Positions 13,372-27,212 of a stretch of 64,000 nt of DNA are shown piece after piece. The notes under the pieces were generated by a model that did not search any database, was not told the DNA's origin, and saw only the letters and a list, made by a program, of their open reading frames with translations. Where the stretch lies: contig NC_060965.1 in the NCBI RefSeq assembly GCF_910589235.1, forward strand, positions 3,196,901 to 3,260,900. Direction: 5' to 3'. The position numbers were made by a program, and so were the translations under genes. The DNA comes from Vespa crabro (taxonomy: Eukaryota > Arthropoda > Insecta > Hymenoptera > Vespidae). Within the stretch, counting starts at the first letter, position 1; every line of letters begins with the position of its first letter.

Positions 13372-14441
13372 TGAACACAAGGAAAACAGACTTTACAACG
13401 ACGCGGGAAACGATTTTGTACGAATAAAATTCAAATGGGATGGCGAGCAAGCAAACGCGAGAGAAATAATTTCTGTAAAATTATTAATAATCACGACGCG
13501 ATCTCTCCCACCTCCAACGCGTAGGGGTGGTATTTCACATATAAAAAAAAAAAAGGAAAAAGAAAAAAGAAAAAAAATTCCATAGCGATCGAGAGCCGTT
13601 CGCATCGCGCGATACCGGTCGACTCATCGCCACGATGAGACTTGTAATTAAAAAATTAATTAAACGAAATCTCGATCGGGGATGATTTTTTGGTGCATAT
13701 TGCGATCGTCATTGTGTGTACACTCGTACCACGTATCATCCGGGGTCATTATGGCGGTTGAGTTTCGACGATTTTATTCCCCCCCTCCCCTTCCACCACC
13801 CCCCCCCGCCTCTTCTGCCCCATTCACCCTCTTTCTCTCCTTTTTTTGCCTACTCGTGCTCAATGTATGTACATACATACATATGTACGTATGCGTACGC
13901 AATTGCACATCGTCGATTTATTCGATCCTTCTATGAAACGATCACAACGCTCTCTTCCTCTTTGTCTCTCTCACTTTTTCTCTCGGTTTTTTATTCGACC
14001 AATACCCATTTCATCGGTTGTTTGCGTTATATGTATAAAACATGAAGTGAATAGTAATATTTCGCGGGGTTATATACAAATGGCGGCGTTCTTTTCTCAT
14101 TAAAACTATGGGACTAATTATTCAATGATATTGTTTTAATTAGTTTCTTAAATATATGTTGCCAATATCAAAGAAAAATGTCTTAGAATAATTCGAAATA
14201 CAAGTCAATTATAATTTCAAAAAAAGAAAAAATATGTCATGTATTTAAAATTCTTTGATTATAACTTCATTCGTTGGTAATTTCATAAATTTGATCTAAA
14301 TCATTAGTTGGCGAGATTTCATTTATTATATTAATTATTGAAATATCTAATCAAAGAAAGATCTAACGATAGAAACAATGATTAAACGAGAGACGAAATA
14401 GTGTAAAAACAAGAGAAAAAGAGGAGAAAAAAAGAAAGAGG

Positions 14442-14472
<31 letters not shown>

Positions 14473-14654
14473 TGAGAGAGAAAGATAGTCGCGTGCTCGC
14501 ACGTATCTCGATGTTTTAATCTCACTGGCTCGGATTTCCGGCTCTACAAAGGGATAACTCACCCTCGGAACTTTAACCCCACCCAATCCACCAGTCCATG
14601 GGGGAATTTTCACTTTGGCCAGAGTTGCGACGATGGTGATTTACTTAATGAGGA

Positions 14655-14765
14655 CTGAGAAAGAAAAGAGAGAGAGAGAGAGGAGAGAAGAAGAGAGAGA
14701 AAGAGATAGAGAGAGAGAAAGAAAGAAAGGAAGAGAGAGAGAGAGAGAAAGGAAGAGAGGAAGAT
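14655..14765. repeat. GA/GAAA-rich purine tract
   Basis: It is an interrupted GA repeat, paired with a second one at 14436-14485. Confidence 0.92.
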
Positions 14766-15018
14766 GGAAGAGTTAAGGAATCGAGTCGAGGTACGCATTG
14801 TCTTCCTTACAAACAGCGAAGGGTGAGAGAAAGTGTGTCGAAAAACAATGGGGGTTGCGTTATACCCTTGCGAGCATGAGATAGAAAGAGAAAAAGAGCC
14901 GAAGTCAAACCAGTCCCCACTCTCCATCGTCTTCATGAAAACGTGACCCAGTATAATTCTTACGGCGTGTAGGTACGACCTTTGAGCTACCCGGAAAGAA
15001 AACTCACCCCCTCGAGAA

Positions 15019-15021
<3 letters not shown>

Positions 15022-15049
<28 letters not shown>
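15022..15049. repeat. CT microsatellite
   Basis: It is an uninterrupted CT repeat. Confidence 0.93.
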
Positions 15050-15052
<3 letters not shown>

Positions 15053-18000
15053 GCTATATATTCTTCGGGGAGAAGAGACTTCGTAGTAGTAGTGCTGGCG
15101 ATTCTCTACGTCTCTTCGTAAGAAGACAATAACTTTTTACCATTTTGTTTACCTCCCTTCTGACAGTTCCTTCCTTCTCAAGCTAACCCCTTCCATTCGA
15201 CCGCTTTGTATTTAGCAATTTTAAGAAATCTTGTCTCAGCAAGAAAGATTCCCAACTCGTAAATTCAGATCTCAATAAATATCTCTTTAGAAATATTGAA
15301 TAAGATGTTAATAAGCAAGGAATAATTACCGATTCTGCTATAAAAAGGATAGTCTTGATAAGGTTTTCAATAGTTTTGAGAAATGGTGAGAAAATGGAAA
15401 TAAGTGTTTTTTATCTATCAAGGAAAGAAGAAACGATATTAAGAAAACGACGATAGTATCTTCCAAGATTTAATCGAAGAAGCTTCTTTATGTCGGTCCT
15501 ACTTTATTGGCAAACAGTACGAAGTGACAAATTTTTCTCAGCATACCTAATGCAATTTCGCTAAAACCCGCATAACGTGAATCCCCGAATTGAACTAACG
15601 CGGAAGTCTAAAGTCTTCCTTCCTTTCTTCGTAACTTGTACAAGTTATTGAAAGTTTGTCCATCAGAATGCACTACATTGTAAACAATTCCGAATAGTAA
15701 GAATTAGAACAGAAGGAAGGATCGTTGGTACCAAGTAGCACGGATCAATTTATTCCTTGATTTATGTTTCTTTAAAGACCCTCATGCTACACCCTCCTCC
15801 TCCTCCTCCCCCCCCACTTCTTTCTCTCCTCCACCCACCTCATCGTTATTTACGACATGTCGTGATAGCATGTCCGCGTGCCGTGGTTAGGATTAACGTC
15901 ATGCCCTTAATTCATCGCCGAAGCATAGCTTTGTTTCTCCCTCGAAGACCTTTTTAACTATTCAGGTGTACCTACCACCCAACCCCACCCATCGCCACCA
16001 ACGACCTTTTCTTTCAAGAATAATGTCCTACCTTGTAGTTTCCTTGGGAACAAAAAGTACAGTAACGAGGAAGAACTCTGCTTAAAATGCTATAAGACGG
16101 AAGTATTCTATCGCGTTTTATTCTATCAATATATTTTCGTTGCGTGCTATAACTCCGTATATTGTAGTTTTGATGTGTTATTTAGAAAGATATCAGGGAC
16201 AAAATTATCAATCATAAATTCAAAAACAATAATATATTAAAAGATATTAAAAGCGTATTAAAAGTCTTTCAATGAGGTCACAATATCGGATATTTATATT
16301 AGGTTTATCATCATCGAGTTCACTATCGATAACTAGTTGCGATCTGTTCTTCGATCATTAACAACTTGCACTCGTAAAAATCAAAAGAGACGCAGTTAAA
16401 AAGAAAAGGGAAAACAAAGATAAAAATAAAAGGATGAATATAAAAGCAGAGTGGAAAAGAGAAACTCTTGTATGCGATTCATTGGCTCGCGAGCGATCCT
16501 CGCGAAAGAGATGCGTACTCGCTCGCTAGCTCGCGTCGACGGCTTTCCCTACGTTTCGAGCCCGTTCGAGAGTGTCTTTCGAAGGGTTGTAGAACATTCC
16601 CACTAAAATATAAAGTGGCTTTCGGGGTGGCATAGCAATGGGGTGCCTATCGCATGCATTCAGCCGGGGAGGAAAAGCGGGAGGAGGGAGGGCTATTGAT
16701 CGAGTGTAGAGCCCAGTCAACCCTCTCACTGTTCGCCTATACCTACACGCAAATCTTGTATATAAAATCATATGTGTAAGTGTGTAAGCACTTGCATGCA
16801 TCTTTGTGTCTGTGTTATGTGTATCTATGCCTCTTGCGGTTTGTATGTACAAACGAATGCCTTGGGATAAAGGCTTAATTTCTAACTTTTGTCGGCTCGC
16901 GCATTAAGAACGCAACTTTTTTGTCCTTACGTGTTATTTTATCCATAAAGTATTTCTTTTAAATGAGTCTATAATTTTCTCTTAAGAATTAATAAAAGAA
17001 TTATTTTTTATAATGCTTTAAAAATTTTATTATCTATCGTCTTATATTTAATATCAGGTACATGAATAAGCGCAATTTCTTTTGTTTTTTTTTTTTCCTA
17101 TAGATAGATAAGCCATTAAATCATGTAAATATAACTACAGCTCGTCTGTCAAATTATTAGTTTCAAACATTTATGCGTAATTTAATATGCCTAAATCAGA
17201 TATTGATATAGTATATTTGTTAAGTAAACTTAATTACCAATTATCTGCAATATTACTTATTATTGATATTCATGAAGTACCAATGACATATATATATATA
17301 TATATATGTATACCATAGACTATAATTTTAAATACATTTCGTAATTTACAATATTATAGGAGAAATAATATTGTTCATATAATTGCTTTATTTTATTTAT
17401 GATTATATTTAATTTGTCTAAAACTAGCAATTTGTTCAACGAATCTAATTTTTCAACGTTATTGTCGCTTTTAGAGAATCTAAATAGATAAATGAACAAC
17501 TATAGCGTTTAGATGTTATTTGAAATTGTTTGAAGATAGGACAATTTGAATGGCGATTTTTGTGAGGGAACAATTTATTACGCGACGACATAACGAATCT
17601 GTGCAGGCACGGAAGCAAGTTGCAAACGCGAGAGAGAAGGACGAGGAAGGTTGGAGGGTAATGAAATTGCACTCATCGTGTGAAATTTAATATTAATCTC
17701 GGATGTAATATGAGATGATGCAGCGGTGCTCAAGCGTCGCGAAAACAAGTTCCAGCTTTGTGAAGCTTGTTGATGGACGAGGAACGAACGGGTCGATTCG
17801 TTTATCCCATTAACGTTCAAATGGCAATCTGTAAAGCAATTATTGCGTGATCGTATTGCTTAATTATTGCCATCCGTTGCTATTTGATCACCATTGAAGC
17901 GTACTGTCATTTTCTGATAATAATAGGAATAATCATTAGCTAGTAGAAAAGCTAATATTTTTTTTTTTTTTAATAAATTCATCGTAAATATATAACTATA

Positions 18001-18837
18001 AATATTGTTCTTATTGCAAGGATGTTACAAGTTTAAATATTTTTTAACTATATAAAAATATTCGCAAGTTAAAATTTGGCGCGTAAATTTGCATCAAATC
18101 ATTGAACATACAATTCCTCTTCTTTTAATGTAAAAATAAAGCAAGTTGGGCACCATCGCCGCGTTCAAATGATAAGCGTCCGTTAAAATATTAATACTCG
18201 ACTTTTAATGAGAGCTGCTCATCTTCTCCCTTATAGAGTGCCACTGCCCTCTACCCTTCCCCCTTATCATTCTCTCGTCCTTCGACCTTCTCCCTTCCAG
18301 TTTTCTCCAATAAACGCTACGTAAAGAATCTTGAGTCGTGACTTTCTTGTCTCATATTTTCTTTGTACATGAATGTTATCGGCCGATGAAAGTTAAGTAC
18401 AATTAAATAAAATATCAGATATTCGTACAATGTTCTTTGTATATATTCGATTAAATTCTTAGTCCATCTATGGTTACTTCGAAGAAGGATTTCAATGTGG
18501 ATTGTATTAAAAAAAAAAAAAAAAAAAAGATTCTTACAACTATATGCGATCGAAAGATATTTAAACGTTTTATAGGCCTTGACATATAGTAAGAAACACG
18601 TCAAGTAAAGATTAATATGTGTCACATATAACCAATTAAATAGGCTTTCTTATAAAAGTCTCTTAAAAAGTAGTATCCATCAATCAAGCCTTGTACGAAA
18701 CACGAACATACTTTCACGAAAATTTTGAAATCCATGGGATCGAAGGAGGAAGACCTTTACAATCTGCAAAATCACCATGAAAGGAAGGAAGAAAGAGAAA
18801 GAAATGAAGAAATGAAGAAATAAAGAAACAAAGAAAA

Positions 18838-18878
<41 letters not shown>

Positions 18879-19017
18879 ACGTCCTTGTTGATAGAATCTC
18901 AACAGTCTTAAAAGTAGTTTCGGACGATGTGATAATGCGCTCCATCGAATGATCCAGGCATATCCTGTATCTTTGTTCCGCGCACGTTCAAGGACTGTGC
19001 GCGACTATGCTATACAC

Positions 19018-19020
<3 letters not shown>

Positions 19021-19063
<43 letters not shown>

Positions 19064-19107
19064 TCAACACACATACATAAATAAATATATATATATATAT
19101 ATATATA
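19021..19107. repeat. Two TA microsatellites split by a CA-rich spacer
   Basis: Pure TA at 19021-19058 and AT at 19086-19107 flank a short CA/ACAT segment. Confidence 0.93.
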
Positions 19108-19140
19108 CGTGCTATACTCGCATTCTTCCTTCTCTTCTCC

Positions 19141-19162
19141 TTTCTCCTCTCTCACTCTCTCT

Positions 19163-19208
<46 letters not shown>

Positions 19209-19235
19209 CTCTTTCTCTTTCCCTCTCTCTCTCTT
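19141..19235. repeat. CT microsatellite with CTTT interruptions
   Basis: It is a long pyrimidine tract directly beside a GC-rich island. Confidence 0.93.
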
Positions 19236-19239
19236 TGTT

Positions 19240-19395
19240 CGCGTGTAGAGCCGCCGCCACCGGCATAGCCATCACCAGTGGCGGCATCGTCGCCAACTGT
19301 TAGTCCTGTGCCACCTTCTAGCGTACTCTGTACGCCTGATTATGCCAGGACGTTTCCGCGCCTTCATGGCTCGCCGCTGGCGCCGACTCCATAAA
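19240..19395. promoter_or_regulatory. GC-rich non-coding island
   Basis: It contains GCCGCCGCCACCGG, GGCGGCATCGTCGCC and GGCGCCGACTCC in otherwise AT-rich DNA. It could be a regulatory element or an unrecognised exon. No splice-bounded frame was convincing. Confidence 0.22.
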
Positions 19396-20680
19396 TCCCC
19401 CTTTTCATAGGGATGCTCAATAGTACATTCTCTATGTGCATTCATCTTGTGAATTATAGTTAAACTCGATGATATTATTGAACATTTTACTGATTTCTCT
19501 TTTCTTTTTATTTTTTGTTTTCTCTTTTTTTTTTTTTGTCTTTCTTTCTTCTCCTTTTTTTTTTTTTTTCGTTGGACATTTACTATTTTTCAAAATGAAG
19601 GAAATTAATTGTTTGGAATGTTTTAATATTTTGATATATAACGTGACAGGTCAGACATTTATTTGCTGTAGAACGACGATCGATGAAAATTTTCTACATT
19701 AACGATATTTTTTTATTCGCATCACTTGTGAAAGGCATTAAATTTTCTGCATACATTCACTATGACGGTCAATGATAACTGCTTGTTTCCATCCATTTAT
19801 CACGTATATCATATAAATGCAAACATACTACGAAACTCATCAATCACGTTTTTAATTATATCTTAAAATTATTATTAGCGATAATTATATTTTTAAATAC
19901 ATAATATCTATTTATAAGCTATAAGCATAAGGACATGTTTATGAAGTAAATTGAAATAAGTATTCTATGAAAAAAAAAAAAAAAGAAACGATAGGTTATA
20001 ATACTTAGGAAATGTTAAGGCTCAATGACTTTGGATAAAATCAATAAAGTAAAACCGCATTTCAATTAATTTGTACTCTAAAGGTAAATAACGATTTCAA
20101 ATCTACAACTTTTAAGTCTTCTATTTATCTATTTATCTAATTGTAGTGTTTAATTTATTAGAAACAAAGGTCACAATTAGAGATCGGTTATATAATTAAA
20201 TATATGAGCGGAGACAATGTAATTATGTTGAGTAACGAACGATTAATTACGAAGTATATTTTTAGAAGATGAGGGTATGAAAAAAATCAATTAAGTTACA
20301 ATTACAAATGACTTGATTCGTGTCACTTGTTCCTTTTCTCGAACATATGCTTCTTACACATTTTCTACAAATGGCAAAGAGGTGTCTTTTGCGATATATT
20401 ACATTTAATTAACATATTTTTATTAAAATAATCTCATCACGTATTATAATCTATTTGATATCACGAATGTCTCGATGTCTTGTAAGCATAATGATTAAGA
20501 AAGAGTGCGAGCATGGAGTGTACGTGGAAGAGTGAATGAGTGAGAGAAAGAGAGAGAGAGATATATATATATATACACAACATACCTATATATACTACAA
20601 TCGCACGCGCGTTGACATATACACACACGCGTAAGGACACGGACAGGACACACGTTCTGTATATTACAGACAAGATAGGT

Positions 20681-20880
20681 CGAACAATGGCTTCCATTAC
20701 GGCTAAAGGCTGCCTGAGTTAATGGGCAAATTGTCTGCTAAGTCATTTAAAGGCCTAAGCTCGCCGTACGAGAGAAGCCTTGGTTCCAACCTCTTTACGC
20801 GGTTTGCTGACAATCGATGCAATTAGATCGATGCCTTCTCATTAATGTCTAATACGATCGTTAAGAGAAATCTAATTGAA
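20681..20880. promoter_or_regulatory. Candidate regulatory island
   Basis: This is a complex, repeat-free sequence with ATCGAT and GATCGAT words, TCATTAATG, CATTTAAAGGCC and CCTTGGTTCC, between microsatellite-rich flanks. No coding frame is present. Confidence 0.22.
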
Positions 20881-20951
20881 CTCGAAGACAATGACGATGT
20901 CTTTTGAGGGAAAATATTTCTTTTCAATTCTCATTCATCATGTCATTAACA

Positions 20952-20992
<41 letters not shown>

Positions 20993-23200
20993 TATTTTGG
21001 TTTCTTTGATTTTTTTTATATTATTGAGAATAATTTTCATATATATGTTTAATACATTAAGATTACCAAGAAATTTACGTAAACTATTTCTTATCTTTCT
21101 ATTAATGAATTCTTAATATTAATGTTCTCTTCTATAAAATATATATATATATATATATACATGAATGAAAGTTATCTATGTTTACATACAGCACGAGTAT
21201 TTCATTGATATCTAACGTACATAAACAAAAACATTAAAACTTTACCATTTAAATCGTTTAAATTGATTAATAATATATGACTTACGAAACTCGTTTAATA
21301 TAATATAATCAATAAAATTGTAAATTCTTTCCTTATAGATATATGCTAAATCATATATTAGAAATTAATTGTTAATGAATTGTACTTACTGCATCAGCTT
21401 AAAAGATCTAGATCTAAATCTTGAAAGATCCAGAAGATTCCTTATGACACGTTGTCCTTAAATGTTCGATCGTTTTTATTCTATTCTTTTAAATTCTTCT
21501 CCGTCTCTTTATTTTATATTAAGTTCTTTTCACAATACACCACTTATAACGACACGGTATGAGAGCACGTGGTCGATTGCAACCAATCACCGGCACGTTT
21601 CGAACGAAGAAGCCCGCCTTTTTTTTTAACGAAGCTTTCGAAAAGTATTATTATTATAAAATTTTTCCAATTTTAAACATAAAACGAAAAGAATAACATT
21701 GATTTGAGAAAACAAAAGCCAATGATATTTACGATCTCTTAAGTTAGATCGATTAACCTACGAGTGATCACATTCATCTTTGTACATATATACATATATA
21801 TATTAACATGTACGTATGTGTATTTGACGGATGAGATACGAGTATATATGAATCACATTTATATTAAAAAAATTCGTGATAAATAGCAAGGAAGAAGAGA
21901 ATGAATACACATGACTCCGCACGATGCCAGCTCGCGGCTAACTGACGTCGAGAGAATCGAGGAGCCGGGCGTGCGCCTCTCTCATATCCCCAGGGACCGA
22001 CTGACTCGAGCCACGAGTGCGCAAAGGGCGAACTCTCGCTCTCGTTTTCTCTTCTGCTTTCCCTTTAATACTAATCTTTCTCTCTTTCTCTCTTTTGTGA
22101 CTATATCATTGGGGTTATCTTTAGAAGAATAATATTTTTGTTTTTCTTTATTTTCGATCGTTTGAATGTTAAATTTGATATTATATATATATGTATATAT
22201 ACATATATATATAGAGAGAGGGAGAGAGAAGGAGAGAGAGATAAACAATAAATTTAGAAATTATTAAGTGATAAAAAAGGGAAAAGATGGTTGTACGTCG
22301 AAGAAACGTGTTCTCTCGTTTTATTATTGGCTGTTGCTTGTGGCGGGCTCTCTCACCCAGAAAAGACAACCTTACGGTCGAAGCGCCGCAACGCGACTGC
22401 CAAGGCAACGTGCAAAGAAAACGCAATGCCATCTATCGACGTCTGATAGAACGAATTCAGTCTTACTAGTTTTCCGTAGGCGACAGAATGAGAAATCATG
22501 AGCCTATATGGATGTATAGAAAATCTAAAAGAAAAATAATAAATTATGTTGGAATTGTAATTATGATTTCAAATTTAATAAAAAGAAAAAAAAACAAATG
22601 CACAATTTAATGAGGTTAAGATGATACGATATAATTTTCTCGATTTAGTAAATTTATTTAGGATATAGTAAATTTTATTACTTTCGTTCCTTTCTATTAT
22701 GTTTATTTTCATTGATAAAAACGTATTACATATTGAAGATTATATTTTAATAGATAATCTTATTACATTTTCAACACCATATAGATTTCTATAAATAAAT
22801 ATATTTTTTAACGTATACGAAAGTTTAATAATTATTTAAAAATGTTGTTTATAAAATTATCTAATTTATTTGTAAACAATAGCAAACTTTAATCTATGAA
22901 AAAGAGATGCATTAATTTTTTTAAGAATCATAATATATCACCGCAAACAACGTAATTATATCTAATAGTTTTGACGTAATAAAACATTTTTAGTAATCAA
23001 ATAAAACATAAAAGAACAAAACAATAGAAAAAGTAAAAATAAAAAATTTATAGTAAAAATTACAAAAATTTTTATACCTGGGATTTCGCTAAGTCGTAGA
23101 AATTTTAACAAAAATCGAAGTATCTTTGTAAATACATACATACACGTATAGGAAAGAATTATGAGTAATCCTTCCAATTGGCCGATCATCCGAACATCGA
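20881..23200. other. AT-rich non-coding stretch
   Basis: It contains the perfect CTTT tetranucleotide tract at 20954-20993, TA runs near 21139-21158 and 22180-22212 and a GA tract at 22212-22241. Nothing else is recognisable. Confidence 0.55.
20954..20993. repeat. CTTT tetranucleotide microsatellite, 10 perfect units
   Basis: It is forty bases of exact CTTT periodicity. Confidence 0.95.
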
Positions 23201-23510
23201 AAGAAAACGAACACGGAAGGTCATAAGAGTCAAACGTAAAAGCCGCAGGTGCATGTGGGCGGGACATGCAGCGCAAGCGCAGGTGCAAACCACACCTCCA
23301 AAAGCTCGTATAGGGAGGAGCAAGACACGAAAACGTGCAACGACTAGTACGCCATTGGGTGATCCTGTTCACCTGCTTGGCCCCATATTTTTGCCACGTT
23401 CGAGTCTCTCCTCCTACGAGTACTACCCTTTCGTTCTGTCTCTCTCTCTATCTCTCTTTTTCAGTCGAGAAGGGACCTATTAATACACCTGCATGACGTC
23501 AGTAATCACC
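23201..23510. promoter_or_regulatory. E-box cluster with CRE, candidate enhancer
   Basis: Four CAGGTG/CACCTG boxes (23246-23251, 23280-23285, 23370-23375, 23486-23491) lie within about 250 bp. The first two sit in identical CGCAGGTGCA contexts. The last is followed three bases later by an exact TGACGTCA at 23494-23501. CAGGTG is the core for Snail/Zeb-type zinc fingers and some bHLH dimers. The region is GC-richer than its flanks and has no supportable gene. Confidence 0.4.
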
Positions 23511-23559
23511 TTTCCCCACGCTGAGTTCTCGTTCTCCTACTTCTTCCATCTTTGCAATA

Positions 23560-23612
<53 letters not shown>

Positions 23613-26600
23613 TTCTCTCTTACATCTTTCATCACGTATCTCTTCTTTAGAAATGCCTTCCTGATTCACGTGTCATGTATGATTTGGCTACATTCTAATT
23701 TTTAATTATTTCCAAAATATTCAATTGATTCGTATATAAATTTGATATTTATAATTATTTTCTTTTAGAGATGCCTCTTTCGAAAGTGAACAGTTAGATT
23801 GAATTTGTAACTTAATGAACATCCGAGGTAACAATGATGTATATACATAGCTATGATACCTACTGTGGAATTTATGAGCGAATTAATTAACCACGAAGCC
23901 ACGTAAAGCACTTTGATGTTTCGACAGGCTTCCCACAGAATACGTAAGGTTCGAGATAATAAACGTTACTACTATAACCACACAATGAAATACTTGGGCT
24001 TATTGTTGGAACAATGCATATCTTACGTTATTACAAAATTATATATATTATCAGAAAAAATAAATGTCATCATTTAATTATGATCTAGCATTAAGACAAA
24101 CGGATCTTATAGATATAACAGTAGCCACTGTATAATTTTAACTTTGTAATTAGCGAGAAAGAAATTTCTATTGCCGAGATAGGACATATAAAATTTATGA
24201 AATATTGTAATTATTTTGAAAACAAAAATATTGCGAAACAATTCAGATTAAAATTTAACGGGGAAGAAAAGAAAATAAAAAAAAAAAAAAAAGAAAAAAA
24301 AAAATATCATATACAAAGTCGAATAAGGAAAATGGTTTTCTCCTACTACTTGCACAAAGTCTAGAGAACGGGATAAGAGTGGCGCTTGAAAAGACATTTA
24401 CAAAACAACAAGACAAAAGCTTCGAGAGCTTTTTCTTCTGGCTGTTCGAAGTTTCTTTTGTGACGTGTTGTCAATCCCGTCTCGAATGCTTGAGTTTATT
24501 GTGCTTCATCATCCGAGCGCAACTCACCGCACATTTCATCTTGTGGAACACAGCGGATGAACGTTTTGTCTTTCACATGATTTTAAAAACATCCTATGCA
24601 CTTGACTGAAAGAATGAAGGAAAAATGCAGCAAAATATGAGAATTTTTTGTTTTTTAGCAATTTTATTTTCTTATAGAGTTGAAGAGATACTCATTAGAA
24701 ATAACTATTCAGTCGTTGAATGACTAAATCTGAGCTAATGTATTATCCATGATTAAATTCTTCAAAAATTTACTCTTTTATTTTTTCAACTAGCATCTGA
24801 ACGTTCCTCATTCCGATATTCGATAGCAGCTGCATATAAAACTCTTCAATTCTATAATTTGAAAGTACGTTGAAAAAAATGCAACACATAAAATGTAATA
24901 GATAAATGTGCATCTTCTTAACTGCAATGAAGAGATTAAAAATGAAATAAATATTATTTCGAAAAATAATTGATTTTACATCGAAAAACACGCATGCAAA
25001 TCGGAGTTCCTTAAAAAAAAAAAAAAAAAAAAAAGAAAAAAAAAGAAGAAAAAAAAACGAAGAAATGAAATATAGGAAGTAAGGGATAAACAAATGCGGA
25101 AGTTTCTCAAGAGAGATAATATCTGACATTAAGCAACTTCAATAGTAATCTCGTTAACGACGTCTTTGCGGTGAAGCCTGTGCATGTCTCTTTCATGTAA
25201 CACATAAAAACACATATACGCAAACGTTTACATCTTATCTCTGTTTCCGTCGTTAGTCCTCTCGTTATCGTCGAATCGCTCGTAAATCGAGCGAACAGAA
25301 GGGGCAGAGGGTTCCATTCCGCTCGTTCACTTCACGAGCAATCGATTCCGACTCTGTGTCTACTCTAAATCGCAAGGAGAGATCACTTGAAAGCCTTTCG
25401 AGAGGAATCGTTCGAAATCACGCATCTCTCTTTTCCCTTTGAGATCCTCCTTGTAACGTCGATCGATGGATATACTTTTGGACCGAGGAGATTTTCTGTA
25501 CAAACTGCAATATCACTACTAGGAAGAATACCGATATATAAAGAGAATCCAAAGCGGATATACTTGATAATCGAGTTACTTATTCAAGTTCAATTTCTCT
25601 ATGTTTTTCAAGCAAAATTATGAGAAGAAGATGGGACAGTTTAAGTGTCGCTTAAAAAAGACAAAAAATAGAAGGACAATGCTTCGAGAGCAGAAAACCC
25701 CTGGGTTAGCCCTGTTCGAGGAAAAGGCAATGAAGAACATTATGGATCGAGCATGAACGGTGGATACGAAGTTGGTCGGGGGTTTAAAAATAAAAGGAGA
25801 AACTTTAGCCTTCCCATTCTCAACGTTATCGCGATTATCATTGTCGGGAGCCGTGTGCCACGGCTTATTAGAATAATACGCTTCCAGTATGTCGTGGAAC
25901 GGGACGATGGCCAGCTAAATACGGAGGTAATTGTTCAAGGGATTGTTGTTCCAGGTTATTCTTATGTAAATCTTGACCAAGCACGGTGCTCGCCACTGCG
26001 AGAGTGGGTATACTCTCTCTTTCTCTTATTCTACGCCTCTGTCTTTGTTAACTGTATCTGCTTCTATACGTTTGGAGTGTGCGAGAAAGAGAAAGAGAAA
26101 GATATAGAGGGCGTCACTGCCGTAAGCGTCTACGAATATTTGCACGGGGTAATTATTTCGTCCCTCGAGGAAAAGCCGGATTTCCGTCAGGGAGTTTTCC
26201 ACGTGTTATTTCACGCCGAGCTGCGCTCCGCTTCTCGTTATAACAGCTATTGTTCTTTCCTTCAGTAGAACCTAGTGCCCACGTAGACGGCGAGGAAGAC
26301 GATAACGATGAAGAAAACGACTTTACGATGTCCAAAAATTCGTAAGATCGTCATTTTTGATTCTGCTGGATAAATAATATCGATTGAAGAAGTTTAAAGA
26401 CTTTATGAAATTTTTCAATTGAAAATGAACGTATTAATTAATCAGCTTCTTTGTTTTATTGAATTACTTTTAAATCGACGAACCGAGCAATCACTTTTCC
26501 TGCCTGTAAGTTAGTTACAAGATAAAAAAAAAAAAAAAAAAAAAACGAGAACGAGACAATTGCGCAGCCAAGCAGTAACGAAAATACAACGGCCACGTTT

Positions 26601-27180
26601 TCAAACTACCGATGTCGAACGAGAACGAACAAAAAAGAAACAGCTAAAAAGTGACAAAAAACAGAAAAAAAAGAAACAAAAAAAAAAAAGAAAGAAAAAA
26701 ACAAGAGGCTAGAAGAGAGGAAATCGTCGAGGCAGGATTCGAGCGCGAATTTGACAATAAAGCACACCGGGCTAAGCAGAAAAAAGAGAGAGACAGTGCG
26801 AGATGAAGACGAGGGGATAGGTGGTAGGAGGGATCGAGGATTAACGTCGCGAAATATCGCAAAAATATGTAAATATATCGAGAGACGGGCAGTCGACACA
26901 GGTAGAAGAGGGATGAAGTTTCGATAGGGTTTTACAGAATCGCTCGAGAGTCGAGAGAGAATAAAGAGTAGAGAAAGAGAGATAGATTTCGAGAGCAGAG
27001 GAGCCCCATTGAAAGATTAAAAAACTCGCTCGTATACTCCATGTCGAATCTATACTCACGTCTCTCCTTCGTCCCTCCGTTCGCTCCCCCTTTTTTTTTT
27101 TTTATCCCTGGACGTACAAGTACGCGCGTAAACGGACCGTCCCGAGGAAAAGTGTAGAAGAGTATGAGGAGTAGAGAGAG
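23511..27180. other. Non-coding stretch
   Basis: A CT tract lies at 23567-23607 and A-rich tracts at 24271-24304, 25013-25057 and 26525-26545. A GC-richer patch lies at 25700-26300 and contains an open frame of 171 codons (25753-26268) with no family motifs and purine repeats inside. No gene is supported. Confidence 0.5.
23567..23607. repeat. CT microsatellite
   Basis: It is an uninterrupted CT repeat. Confidence 0.94.
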
Positions 27181-27185
27181 GTGGT

Positions 27186-27212
27186 GGGTGGTTGGGTGAT
27201 TGGGTGGTTGGG
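27186..27212 (+). other. G-quadruplex-forming motif made of 8-bp repeats
   Basis: Four GGG runs (27186-27188, 27194-27196, 27202-27204, 27210-27212) are separated by three loops of exactly five bases (TGGTT, TGATT, TGGTT). This matches the standard intramolecular quadruplex pattern. More G-rich sequence follows to 27237. Confidence 0.75.

Larger units (their letters stand above)
9361..13700. other. Non-coding stretch
   Basis: It contains GA tracts (11458-11509), CT tracts (12609-12639, 12811-12900), a 26-bp A run (13346-13371), and GC-richer patches at about 10375-10560 and 13380-13690. A G-rich plus strand lies at 11255-11310. No supportable gene was found. Confidence 0.55.
13701..16560. 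other. Non-coding stretch with C-rich and GA-rich blocks
   Basis: C runs lie at 13779-13807 and a CCT array at 15793-15817. GA tracts are at 14436-14485 and 14655-14765, and a CT tract at 15022-15049. The open frames are simple-sequence products. Confidence 0.55.
16561..20680. other. Non-coding stretch with TA and CT tracts
   Basis: TA repeats lie at 17288-17307, 19021-19058 and 19086-19107. An A-run lies at 18510-18528, GA at 18840-18876, and a long CT tract at 19141-19235. A GC-rich island at 19240-19390 follows the CT tract; it is open on both strands but has no recognisable protein. Confidence 0.55.

Noticed and set aside
22427..22440. GCCATCTATCGACG as a CTCF site
   Set aside because: Only the first half resembles the CTCF core; the AGTGG-type second half is missing.
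25753..26268. Plus-strand open frame of 171 codons, the longest outside repeat translations on that strand
   Set aside because: It shows no recognisable domain, contains CT and GA microsatellite segments inside, has no splice-bounded partners, and its composition matches the non-coding islands.
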